A stretch of 64,000 bases of DNA from Enterococcus pallens ATCC BAA-351. Its GTDB lineage: Bacteria; Bacillota; Bacilli; Lactobacillales; Enterococcaceae. Numbering within the stretch: the stretch's first letter is position 1; every line of letters begins with the position of its first letter. Location: assembly GCF_000407485.1 (NCBI RefSeq), contig NZ_ASWD01000002.1:62001-126000 (forward strand), read 5' to 3'. Made by a program: the position numbers and the translations under genes. The notes under the pieces were generated by a model. That model was not told the origin of the DNA and made no database searches. It worked only from the letters and a program-made list of their open reading frames with translations. Of the stretch, positions 19,575 through 27,166 are shown piece by piece.

Positions 19575-20654
19575 ATGAAAAAAATTGTTTTGACTAGTTT
19601 GCTGGTATTAACCTTCCCAATTGCAGCGTTTGCTGAAACTTCCGAGTCCGTCCCTAATACAACTGAGTCTCGCCAAGAACAGACGGTTGAAAGTATTCCT
19701 GCTCCTGCAGCGGAAAAAATCATAGATTCTGATTCGACAACCAAAAGCACTGTTCCTAGTGTTGAAGAAGTGGCAGATGAAAAGGCAAAAACAACCAATT
19801 CTTCCGTTGCTGATCCTGAGCAAAAAGAGGCAGCTAAAACGAAAAATTCTACCACTCAATCATCAGGAACCAAAGAATCTGACGAACCAATTAAGGAAGA
19901 AACAAAAGTTTCTGAAACACCTGCTCCAGTTAAAAAAGAAGAGACAAAGGAATATACTCCAGCCGTCATCCGGGATCTTTTGACAAAAGATAATTATGGA
20001 ATTGATCAAACAGAATTAACTGGATACACAGATGATCAGTTAGCGAATACCTTCAAATTATTTGAACGTTACAATTATGATGTGATTGGTATGGATATGG
20101 GCAGTTATGTTCGAGTATTGCGTATGGTCTATAAGGATAATGTCATTTCTTGGACAAATGCTGAAAAAGCTTTAGCTTTCAATCCTAGTCAGTACCAAAC
20201 TACTGAGGACTTGATTAAAAATGTCGATCAACTATATAACTACATTCAAGTTCTTTATCCTAAAGGCAATGGATTTGCTGAATTAAGTCATTATTCTAAA
20301 GAAGAATTGGTGCATATTCTAAACCATCTTACACCCGCTCAAAAAGATTTGATTGCTAGACATGGCAGCTTATTCAGTGGCGTAGTCAACTGGATTCAAG
20401 CATCGTCTATAGGCAATGTCCCAATTGACAACGGTCCTAGAAAAAATGACAAAGTAACAAATGTAGCAACCAATAATAATCAAACGACTGAAGCACCTAA
20501 AAAAGCTGAACAAAAAGTTGAGCAACAAGCAGCGGTACAAAAGCAATATCCAAAAACAGGTGAACAGCGTACCATTTACTTAACTATCGTTGGAATGGTG
20601 GTAGTTGCAGCAACTGGACTGATTGCTTGGAGAAAGAAGCGAACTAGCCACTAA
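19575..20654 (+). CDS. Sortase-anchored surface protein with YPKTG motif
   Basis: This 359-residue precursor has a signal peptide (about 1-20, MKKIVLTSLLVLTFPIAAFA), a Ser/Thr/Glu/Lys-rich low-complexity stretch (about 21-130), a folded-looking region (about 130-275) and a second low-complexity spacer. The cell-wall sorting signal is YPKTG at about 325, then a hydrophobic helix and a RKKRTSH tail. The motif has Tyr where LPXTG has Leu. The folded region seems to contain two related units, one beginning TGYTDDQLANTFKL and one beginning SHYSKEELVHILNH. The ATG at 19575 follows AAGGAG by 8 bases. I do not recognise the family or ligand. Confidence 0.85.
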   Translation: MKKIVLTSLLVLTFPIAAFAETSESVPNTTESRQEQTVESIPAPAAEKIIDSDSTTKSTVPSVEEVADEKAKTTNSSVADPEQKEAAKTKNSTTQSSGTKESDEPIKEETKVSETPAPVKKEETKEYTPAVIRDLLTKDNYGIDQTELTGYTDDQLANTFKLFERYNYDVIGMDMGSYVRVLRMVYKDNVISWTNAEKALAFNPSQYQTTEDLIKNVDQLYNYIQVLYPKGNGFAELSHYSKEELVHILNHLTPAQKDLIARHGSLFSGVVNWIQASSIGNVPIDNGPRKNDKVTNVATNNNQTTEAPKKAEQKVEQQAAVQKQYPKTGEQRTIYLTIVGMVVVAATGLIAWRKKRTSH

Positions 20655-20667
20655 TAGAGTATACAGA

Positions 20668-20708
20668 CCTGTAACGGATTTTTGTGAAATATCCGCTGCA
20701 GGTTTTGC
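20668..20708 (+). terminator. First terminator after the surface protein
   Basis: CCTG/CAGG and CGGAT/ATCCG arms form an interrupted hairpin followed by TTTTGCTT. Confidence 0.55.
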
Positions 20709-20734
20709 TTAAGTAGAAACGGTTTTCAACCTAA

Positions 20735-20767
20735 AAACACGGATCAATTTAACTTTGATCCGTGTTT
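20735..20767. terminator. Bidirectional terminator between surface protein and ECF gene
   Basis: A perfect 13-bp stem (AAACACGGATCAA/TTGATCCGTGTTT) with a 7-base loop lies between two convergent genes. Confidence 0.88.
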
Positions 20768-20797
20768 CCTCTATTTAATATATAGCTAAGTGTGTTT

Positions 20798-21403
20798 TTA
20801 ATTTCGATTGTCTGGGCTTAAATGGGTTGCTGCAAACAGTGCGCGAACAATTAAAGGCGTAATGATTCCAGCACCGATCATTTCAGTTACTCCATTCGTA
20901 AGTATCAGTGTTCCAAGGACCCTAAGCAAAGCAGATGGATTTACCCCATAGGCATCAGCAACACCATTAGTGTATAATAATCCCATAAGCGACAAGACTA
21001 AAACTGTATTAGTCAATGAACCAAAAATGGCGGCAATCACTGTAGCCATCGTCAGTTTATGATACTTTTTGTACAACCAGGTAAATAGCAGGCCGGCTAC
21101 TAATCCAACTAAAATTCGTGGTAAGACTGAAACAATCGGATTAGTGAATACCAAGGTGTCTAAAGGATTGGTTGGAGAAGTAAATGCTCGAATCACGGTA
21201 AATATTCCCCACACCATTCCAATAAACATACCATCCTTGGTTCCTAAGACTACAGCAGCGATAATCACAGTAATATGAATAATGGTCAAGTCAGTAATAC
21301 CTAATGGAATAAAGCCTAAAAATGGAACCATTGCTTGCAGAATGATCAAAGCCGTCAAGATCGCTCGAATCGTTAAGCGATATGTTTTATTTTTTGTATT
21401 CAT
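20798..21403 (-). CDS. ECF transporter S component, substrate unassigned
   Basis: This 201-residue membrane protein with about six hydrophobic helices has the features of an ECF substrate-binding subunit: an N-terminal TIRAILTALI helix, PLGITDLTIIHITVIIAAV and the GTKDGMFIGMVWGIF segment. It resembles the COG4684 group, which has been linked to pantothenate, but that assignment is tentative. It would use the shared EcfA1/A2/T module encoded elsewhere. Control appears to be by the divergent TetR protein through two operators rather than by a riboswitch. Confidence 0.85.
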   Translation of the reverse strand: MNTKNKTYRLTIRAILTALIILQAMVPFLGFIPLGITDLTIIHITVIIAAVVLGTKDGMFIGMVWGIFTVIRAFTSPTNPLDTLVFTNPIVSVLPRILVGLVAGLLFTWLYKKYHKLTMATVIAAIFGSLTNTVLVLSLMGLLYTNGVADAYGVNPSALLRVLGTLILTNGVTEMIGAGIITPLIVRALFAATHLSPDNRN

Positions 21404-21432
21404 TTTTTACAACTCCTATTTGCTCATTTTGA

Positions 21433-21446
21433 TGACACACATGTCA
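21433..21446. promoter_or_regulatory. TetR-family operator 1
   Basis: TGACACACATGTCA is a near-palindrome of the TGACACNNGTGTCA type. It lies just downstream of the -10 of the ECF gene promoter and 36 bp centre to centre from operator 2. Confidence 0.75.
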
Positions 21447-21454
21447 TTGGGATG

Positions 21455-21483
21455 ATTATACATAAAAATGACACTCGTGTCAT
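21455..21483 (-). promoter_or_regulatory. Promoter of the ECF S-component gene
   Basis: On the minus strand ATGACA and TATAAT are separated by 17 bases. Operator 2 overlaps the -35 and operator 1 lies just past the -10. Confidence 0.75.
21469..21482. promoter_or_regulatory. TetR-family operator 2
   Basis: TGACACTCGTGTCA is an almost perfect palindrome. A TGACAC/TATACA pair on the plus strand with 18-base spacing could serve tetR, so both divergent promoters would be covered by the pair. Confidence 0.78.
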
Positions 21484-21505
21484 TAATTTATTTCTGAGGT
21501 GACAT

Positions 21506-22111
21506 ATGAAAAATAATTCAAATGAAGAACGGAAGCGTCAAAAGAGAGAAGCCATTTTGGAAAGTGCTCGTAATGTATTCGCTAAAAAGGGCTTAATTGA
21601 CGTTACGATGAAGGATATCATTGATGCTTGCGGAATCAGCCGCGGCGGAATTTATTTGTATTTTGATTCAGTAGATGCAATTTTTATTGAGACAGTTAAA
21701 CGCCGGAACAGTCGGAAATTTGATTCGATTCGCTCGGCAATTAAAGAGAATCAGCCCTTTGATGAATTGCTGGATACCTATTTTAATAGCCACAAAGAAC
21801 GTTTGTTAAATTCCATCAACGATAGTATTCTGCGAGCCATGTATGAGTACTACTTTACCCATAAGTCGGAAGAAGATAGGGAATTTCAACAGGCTCAAAT
21901 GGCAGCTACTAAACAGACGATTTACGAAATTCTGGAGCTAGGAGTCCAACAGGGTGTTTTAACTGATCAGCCGCTAGATACATTAGCCGAGAATTTTATG
22001 TTTGTGATTGAGGGATTAAGTGTGCTGGCTTTGATTGGAGATATCACCGAAGCCCAAATTGACAGTCAATTTTCCTTGATGAAATCCTTGTTGCCTAAAA
22101 ATTTAAATTAA
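21506..22111 (+). CDS. TetR/AcrR family transcriptional regulator
   Basis: This 201-residue regulator has an N-terminal helix-turn-helix (about residues 12-58; KREAILESARNVFAKKGL then DIIDACGISRGGIYLYF) and an all-helical ligand-binding domain. The ATG follows GAGGTG by 5 bases. Its divergent orientation from the ECF gene and the two TGACAC-type palindromes between them argue that it represses the transporter and itself. The ligand may be the transported vitamin or a derivative. Confidence 0.93.
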   Translation: MKNNSNEERKRQKREAILESARNVFAKKGLIDVTMKDIIDACGISRGGIYLYFDSVDAIFIETVKRRNSRKFDSIRSAIKENQPFDELLDTYFNSHKERLLNSINDSILRAMYEYYFTHKSEEDREFQQAQMAATKQTIYEILELGVQQGVLTDQPLDTLAENFMFVIEGLSVLALIGDITEAQIDSQFSLMKSLLPKNLN

Positions 22112-22139
22112 AGGTTATGATAGAAGTTCTTATCTTTGA

Positions 22140-22624
22140 AAAATAGTTGTGTCAATCATATCGTGTTCAGTAGCTGTGATGTCTTACGTTACGGCTACTT
22201 TACTTTGCTGCTGCCAAAAGGTGAGGAAGATGCAAAAGTATTTTGATACATTTACCTGAGTCTGAATGGATTCTTGCTTAGAAGTTTCTAGGAAGCATTG
22301 CTTTCCGCTTAGTCTTTACTTTACCACAAAGGGATTTTCACATAATGAGAAATGAAAGTTGATTTATTTAGACAATCCCGTTACTACACAAAAAAACTAG
22401 CTGTTGTTATTGAGGTTGTAATCACCACCCTTAGCCAATTGGAGAATTCTTTAAAATCTTCGGATGTAATTTTCCATGCTTGGGAAGTTTTATGTCAGCT
22501 GTTTAATGGCAAGTTGGCTAAATAGCTGGTTTTCACTTCGGGAGCAGCTGAATGCTTGATTGCTACTTTTGAAACAGAATATGCTGCTGATTTGGATTAT
22601 CAGCTAGTGCGAGTGGTGCTTTAA
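22140..22624 (+). pseudogene. Decayed coding region, origin unknown
   Basis: No intact gene fills this stretch, but fragments in shifting frames look coding. One reads PKGEEDAKVF, another PESEWILA and KFLGSIAFRLVFTLPQRDF after a stop. The longest runs from an ATG at 22352 for 57 codons (MKVDLFRQSRYYTKKL...LFNGKLAK), meets TAG at 22523-22525, and continues in the same frame as LVFTSGAAECLIATFETEY to TAA at 22624. Several stops and frame changes point to a gene under decay. I cannot name the family. It follows tetR directly, so it may once have been part of that unit. Confidence 0.4.
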
Positions 22625-22633
22625 AAACGCATA

Positions 22634-22668
22634 AAACAAACGTCACGAAAAAATCGTGACGTTTGTTT
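22634..22668. terminator. Terminator downstream of the serine dehydratase gene
   Basis: A perfect 15-bp stem (AAACAAACGTCACGA and complement) with a 5-base loop lies directly before the stop of the minus-strand operon. It has short T-runs on both strands, so it may act in both directions. Confidence 0.88.
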
Positions 22669-24249
22669 TTAGCAACAGCCTTTTCGGCAGGCTAGCTGTC
22701 GTGAAATTTCCAGTCCGGTTTCTGTCTGGGCTAATCCAGCTAGACCCGTACAACGCAATTCTGGTGGAATCATGCGGCCTACTTTATCAAAGCTGTCGAT
22801 CGTTTCATCCAACGGAATCACTACATCAAATCCGGCGATGGCCATGTTGGCGGCCCCCAAAGCGTTCATACCGCACATCATATTTTTACCTAAACAAGGC
22901 ACCTCTACTCGTACATCAACAGGGTCACAAACCATGCCAAAAATATTTTGCAAAGCCATCGAAGCAGCATTAGCGGCAGTTCGTGCTGAACCCCCCATCA
23001 GCTGTACCAAGGCTGCGGCAGTCATGCCTGATCCGGCGCCACACTCGGCCTGACAGCCGGCTACTTCTGCGGCAAAGGTCGCATACTCAGCTATGAAAAC
23101 TCCGATGATCCCGGCAGCCAGCATGGCTTTGATGATCTCATCGTTGGATTTATTGTATTCTTTAGCAACGGCAAAAACTGTTCCCGGCAGCGCACCGCAG
23201 GAACCAGCGGTCGGTGCAGCTACGAATACGTTCATAGAGCTTTTGACTTCCATCATCGCTGTGATAAACGCAACAATATCCGCAGTCAGCGTCCCGCCAA
23301 TCATCTGTGCTTTGTGTTCTTCAATTTTATAGGATTGATATCCTAATATTCGATCCTCGTATTCGGTGCCCTTCAAGCCTGTTTCGATTCCTTTACGCAT
23401 GATAGCAACAATATCGGACATCTTATCATAGACTTCTTGTTCAGTAATGCTGCCGCGAACACTTTCGTACTTAGTTGCTAACTGCCAAAGTTCTAGCTGA
23501 TCCTTTTCAGCCATCTGCAGCATTTCTTCTGCGGTTTTAAATGGAACCTGCTTTTCTTTTTGCGACATGATTGGTAAAACAGGATCAAAGGCAATTACCT
23601 CATCCACTTGGAAGAATTGGGCCAAGCCAGCAATCACTTCTGCAGAAACTGGCTGATGAGACTTAATATTCAAAAAGATCTTCTCACCTTCTAACCGTTG
23701 GTCCATTTGGCAAAAGCCAGTTACCTTTTCCTCGGTATAGGCCGCTAAATTCGAGATTGCAGCTGCAGGCGAATTCCCGTAGATCAAAGTTTCATAAAAA
23801 CCACCAGAGATCGACACTGACTCACCTTGTATTTCAGTAAAGGCAATCATTCCACCACCAACTGATAAGGCCGTAGCCTTCACCTCTTCTCCTTGATCAC
23901 TGCGAATAGTCATTCGGTAAGTGTTTGGATGCTCTGCTTTGTAAGGAACGATTCGGAAATTGATGGTCATTCCATCAGCTTCGGCTAACTCAATAGAGCG
24001 CAGTAAATCTTCATGGGTGGGCTCCATCCCTAACAGTCCGCCGACTAAGCCAACGTCAGAACATTGGGTGATATAACTAGCTGCTAAAGAACCCTTGGGA
24101 TCAAAATCAGCTTGGAAATAATTGATCTTGCCTTTGACCATTTGGCGCAGCGCTTTACCAATACGAACAGAAGCAGCTGTATGAGAACTAGACGGACCGA
24201 CCATCACTGGGCCTAGCACATCATTGAAAATACTTGCATATTCTGCCAT
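22669..24249 (-). CDS. L-serine dehydratase, fused beta-alpha type, [4Fe-4S]
   Basis: This enzyme deaminates L-serine to pyruvate and ammonia with a [4Fe-4S] cluster. The 526-residue chain joins a beta domain (about 1-225; GPSSSHTAASV at 18-28) and an alpha domain (about 250-520). The cluster cysteines lie in PTAGSCGALPG, AGCQAECGAGSG and the CDPVDVRVEVPC stretch. The C-terminus ends CRKGCC; in characterised single-chain enzymes the terminal cysteine plugs the active site, and that tail is conserved here. Many Firmicutes use separate alpha and beta chains, so the fused form is less usual. The ATG follows AAGGAGG by 7 bases. It lies 21 bases after an ornithine-cyclodeaminase-family gene. Confidence 0.9.
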   Translation of the reverse strand: MAEYASIFNDVLGPVMVGPSSSHTAASVRIGKALRQMVKGKINYFQADFDPKGSLAASYITQCSDVGLVGGLLGMEPTHEDLLRSIELAEADGMTINFRIVPYKAEHPNTYRMTIRSDQGEEVKATALSVGGGMIAFTEIQGESVSISGGFYETLIYGNSPAAAISNLAAYTEEKVTGFCQMDQRLEGEKIFLNIKSHQPVSAEVIAGLAQFFQVDEVIAFDPVLPIMSQKEKQVPFKTAEEMLQMAEKDQLELWQLATKYESVRGSITEQEVYDKMSDIVAIMRKGIETGLKGTEYEDRILGYQSYKIEEHKAQMIGGTLTADIVAFITAMMEVKSSMNVFVAAPTAGSCGALPGTVFAVAKEYNKSNDEIIKAMLAAGIIGVFIAEYATFAAEVAGCQAECGAGSGMTAAALVQLMGGSARTAANAASMALQNIFGMVCDPVDVRVEVPCLGKNMMCGMNALGAANMAIAGFDVVIPLDETIDSFDKVGRMIPPELRCTGLAGLAQTETGLEISRQLACRKGCC

Positions 24250-24270
24250 TCAAATTCCTCCTTCAATTGC

Positions 24271-25257
24271 TTATTCCCAGACGGTTCCGACACCCTTTTC
24301 GGTTGCTTTATCGTAGATCGCTTTAGCCGTAACCAAATCCTGCGTACCAATCCCGACCGTTTCAAAAACAATAATTTCTTCGTCATTCTCGCGGCCAACT
24401 AAGTTCCCCAAAATTACTTCTCCAATATCACCAGTAAAATCTTCTTTTGTAATGGTTCCTTCTTCTAAAGGAATCAAAATATCCCCTGACTCAGATAGAA
24501 CAGCTTCTTCTGAATCAAAATAGATTTTATCAGCTCGAGTTAAAATCACCGGGTCCATCTCCTGCATGTCATGCTGATACGCCCCTACACAGCTGACTGT
24601 CGCACCCTTCTTAACTTTATTACCATCAAAAACCGGTTTTTTGGAAGGGGTAACAGTAATAATTACATCTGCGCCCTCGATTGCCTCATCTGAGCTTTTG
24701 GCTGCCACAATGTGTGTACCATAGCTGGCAAGCTGCTGATTCATTTCTTGAACAAAATCCGCAGTTCGCTCAGGATTCATGTCAAAAACTTTCACTTCCT
24801 CTAAGTCCCGAGCACAAATCATCGCCTCTAATTGGCAGGCTGCTTGTCCACCAGTGCCGATTAAAGCTCCCTTCTGGGCATCTTTTCTAGCCAACACATC
24901 AAAAGCAGTTCCTGATGCAGCTCCTGTTCGTAATTGAGTGACAAAGGTGCCATCTAGGACCGAAGTAACAAAACCTGTTTCACCATCAATGAGTAAAACC
25001 TGCGCTGGTGCAGAAGGCAAGCCTTTATCAATGTTGTTAGGAAAAATATTGACCACCTTAATTCCTGCTGCCTTCATCGTTGGCACATATGCTGGCATAA
25101 ACAAGAAGGTTCCTGATTGATCTTCACTAACGATTTGGGTACGTAGAGGCACTTCACTTTTCCCAGCCGAAAATAAAGAGAACGCCTCCTTGACCGCTTC
25201 AATGGCATCCTTCATTGTAAAAACTTGTTGAATATCTTTTTTTGACAATAACAACAT
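24271..25257 (-). CDS. Ornithine cyclodeaminase / mu-crystallin family protein
   Basis: This 328-residue NAD(P)-dependent protein belongs to the family that includes ornithine cyclodeaminase, alanine dehydrogenase (archaeal type), pyrroline-2-carboxylate reductase and SbnB. The Rossmann motif IGTGGQAACQLEAM near residue 135 and the preceding LDGTFVTQLRTGAASG substrate/dinucleotide segment are clear. The ATG at 25257 is preferred over GTG at 25266, since AAAGGAG sits 9 bases before it. Co-transcription with serine dehydratase hints at an imine or amino acid linked to serine/threonine breakdown, but the reaction cannot be settled from sequence. Confidence 0.85.
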   Translation of the reverse strand: MLLLSKKDIQQVFTMKDAIEAVKEAFSLFSAGKSEVPLRTQIVSEDQSGTFLFMPAYVPTMKAAGIKVVNIFPNNIDKGLPSAPAQVLLIDGETGFVTSVLDGTFVTQLRTGAASGTAFDVLARKDAQKGALIGTGGQAACQLEAMICARDLEEVKVFDMNPERTADFVQEMNQQLASYGTHIVAAKSSDEAIEGADVIITVTPSKKPVFDGNKVKKGATVSCVGAYQHDMQEMDPVILTRADKIYFDSEEAVLSESGDILIPLEEGTITKEDFTGDIGEVILGNLVGRENDEEIIVFETVGIGTQDLVTAKAIYDKATEKGVGTVWE

Positions 25258-25300
25258 TTCATCCACTCTCCTTTAGTTGTAAACGACTCTCATTAATGAA

Positions 25301-25329
25301 ATTATAAGCCTTTTATCGAAAGGTTGTAA
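25301..25329 (-). promoter_or_regulatory. Promoter of the cyclodeaminase-dehydratase operon
   Basis: On the minus strand TTACAA and TATAAT are separated by 17 bases. The -10 overlaps the end of a 17-codon open frame that has a strong GGAGGAG site (25302-25355). Confidence 0.6.
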
Positions 25330-25415
25330 ATACGTTTCATTGAATTAATCAGCATATTTCTCCTCCAAATAAAATCCTTTAATCATTTATCTTTAATCTT
25401 TTTTTCATAAATCTA

Positions 25416-25444
25416 TTGACTTTACCCGAAATCTTTTATATGCT
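25416..25444 (+). promoter_or_regulatory. Promoter of the leu operon
   Basis: TTGACT and TATGCT are spaced 17 bases, about 40 bases ahead of the leader peptide start. Confidence 0.78.
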
Positions 25445-25484
25445 TTTATCAACAAAAAATTCTGACAATTGATAGGTGAATACC

Positions 25485-25526
25485 ATGACATATAAAGCCA
25501 ATAGCTTCAACAACTTATTATTATAG
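25485..25526 (+). CDS. Leucine leader peptide of the leu operon
   Basis: A 13-codon frame, MTYKANSFNNLLL, begins with ATG and ends with three consecutive TTA leucine codons immediately before TAG. AGGTGA lies about 5-6 bases upstream. It sits between a promoter and a terminator ahead of leuA, the classic layout of transcription attenuation: leucyl-tRNA shortage would stall the ribosome at the Leu codons. Lactococcus lactis leu is described as attenuated by a leader peptide, which supports the interpretation. Confidence 0.8.
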   Translation: MTYKANSFNNLLL

Positions 25527-25527
25527 C

Positions 25528-25614
25528 AGGGACTCTTTAAGCAATTAAAAGAGAGTCCCTATTCGCATTGCATCGAGAAGAAAAATGGTTCTTCTTAGAT
25601 GGGATGCTTTTTTT
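25528..25614 (+). terminator. leu attenuator: hairpin plus intrinsic terminator
   Basis: A first hairpin pairs AGGGACTCT (25528-25536) with AGAGTCCCT (25552-25560), starting right after the leader stop. A second hairpin at 25565-25607 has an AGAAGAA/TTCTTCT inner stem and a GCAT.../...ATGC outer stem, then T7, and ends 34 bases before leuA. The second is a full terminator. I did not resolve the alternative antiterminator pairing. Confidence 0.78.
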
Positions 25615-25647
25615 ATACCTATTTTTTGTTAAGAGGAGCGGATGAAA

Positions 25648-27162
25648 ATGAGAAAGATTCAATTTTTTGATACCACCCTGCGTGATGGTGAACAGACCCC
25701 CGGCGTAAATTTTAATACCAAGGAAAAAATTCAAATTGCGATGCAGCTGGAAAAATGGGGCATTGATGTAATCGAAGCCGGCTTTCCGATTGCCTCTCAA
25801 GGAGACTTCGAAGCAGTTAAGGCAATTGCTGAAAATGCAAAGCGCATGACTGTTGTAGGTCTGGCTCGCTGCCAGAAAAAAGACATCGATCGGGCGTATG
25901 AAGCCCTGAAGGATGCCGTAGATCCTCAAATTCACACCTTCCTAGCCACCAGCAATGTGCACATGGAATATAAATTAAAAATGACCAGAGAGGAAGTACT
26001 TGCTTCTATTAAAGAACATGTCGGCTATGCTCGGACGCTTTTTGAAAAGGTACAATTCTCACCGGAGGATGCTTCTCGGACAGATCGAGATTTCCTGCTG
26101 GAAGCTGTTCAAACAGCAATTGATGCTGGTGCTACAATTATCAACGTACCTGACACAGTTGGTTATTCCAACCCAACCGAATACGGCGGTATTTTCAAAT
26201 ACTTGATTGAACATATTAAAAGCGACCAGGAAATCACCTTCTCTTCACATTGTCATGACGATTTGGGGATGGCCACTGCCAACGCTCTAGCAGCCATTGA
26301 AAATGGTGCAAATCGGGTAGAGGGTGCCATCAACGGTATTGGTGAACGGGCCGGCAATACAGCATTGGAAGAGGTGGCTTTGGCGCTGCATATTCGCAAA
26401 GATTTCTACAACTGCGAATCAAATATTGTGCTGAACGAAACCAAACGCACCAGTGATCTTGTGTCAAGGTTATCAGGGATTCCGGTTCCTAGAAACAAAG
26501 CAATCATCGGCGACAATGCCTATGCGCATGAATCTGGAATTCATCAGGATGGTGTTTTGAAGAATCCAGAAACCTATGAGATTATCACACCGACTTTGGT
26601 GGGTGTCAGTCAAAACTCACTGCCGTTGGGCAAGCTGTCAGGGCGCCATGCTTTTGTAACAAAAATAGAAGAACTAGGCTATCAGTTGACGGATGAAGAA
26701 ATTAAAACAGCCTTCAAGCGTTTTAAGGATTTGGCTGACAAGAAGAAACAAATTACAGATCAGGATTTGATTGCTTTGTTGACGGATCAGTCGCGGGAAG
26801 AAAGCGAACGCTGCAAGCTGGCGAACGTGCAAGTTCAATACAGCTCAGGCGGTTATCAAGGTGCGATCGTTTCGATTATCAATGAAGCTGGTGAAACCAA
26901 AGTAGCTTCTACGATCGGCTCAGGAAGTATCCAGGCCATTTATAATTCGATTGATGAGCTGTTCCAGCAAAAACCAGAACTATCCGAATATGAAATTCAA
27001 GCCATTACCGGCGGCGAGGATGCTCAGGCTGAGGTTCGTGTAACCTTACATGATCCAACAACCAAGCAAGACTTCCGTGGGATCGGTATTGATTTTGATG
27101 TATTGCAGGCTTCAGCTAAAGCGTACATCCAGGCGAGTAATCAAATGAAAGAACAGGAGTAA
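25648..27162 (+). CDS. leuA: 2-isopropylmalate synthase
   Basis: LeuA condenses 3-methyl-2-oxobutanoate with acetyl-CoA in the first leucine-specific step. The catalytic barrel shows [17 protein letters not shown] at the start and [16 protein letters not shown] with the metal-binding histidines near residue 205. A C-terminal regulatory domain (about 390-500) is present, so leucine feedback inhibition is expected. The ATG at 25648 is chosen over 25642 because GGAG is 9 bases before it. The gene is 504 residues. It is the first of four tightly packed genes behind the attenuator. Confidence 0.97.
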   Translation: MRKIQFFDTTLRDGEQTPGVNFNTKEKIQIAMQLEKWGIDVIEAGFPIASQGDFEAVKAIAENAKRMTVVGLARCQKKDIDRAYEALKDAVDPQIHTFLATSNVHMEYKLKMTREEVLASIKEHVGYARTLFEKVQFSPEDASRTDRDFLLEAVQTAIDAGATIINVPDTVGYSNPTEYGGIFKYLIEHIKSDQEITFSSHCHDDLGMATANALAAIENGANRVEGAINGIGERAGNTALEEVALALHIRKDFYNCESNIVLNETKRTSDLVSRLSGIPVPRNKAIIGDNAYAHESGIHQDGVLKNPETYEIITPTLVGVSQNSLPLGKLSGRHAFVTKIEELGYQLTDEEIKTAFKRFKDLADKKKQITDQDLIALLTDQSREESERCKLANVQVQYSSGGYQGAIVSIINEAGETKVASTIGSGSIQAIYNSIDELFQQKPELSEYEIQAITGGEDAQAEVRVTLHDPTTKQDFRGIGIDFDVLQASAKAYIQASNQMKEQE

Positions 27163-27166
27163 GGAA

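Noticed and set aside
25267-25647. T-box riboswitch ahead of leuA
   Set aside because: There is no T-box AGGGTGG-type sequence and no specifier stem; the leader peptide and terminator explain the region.
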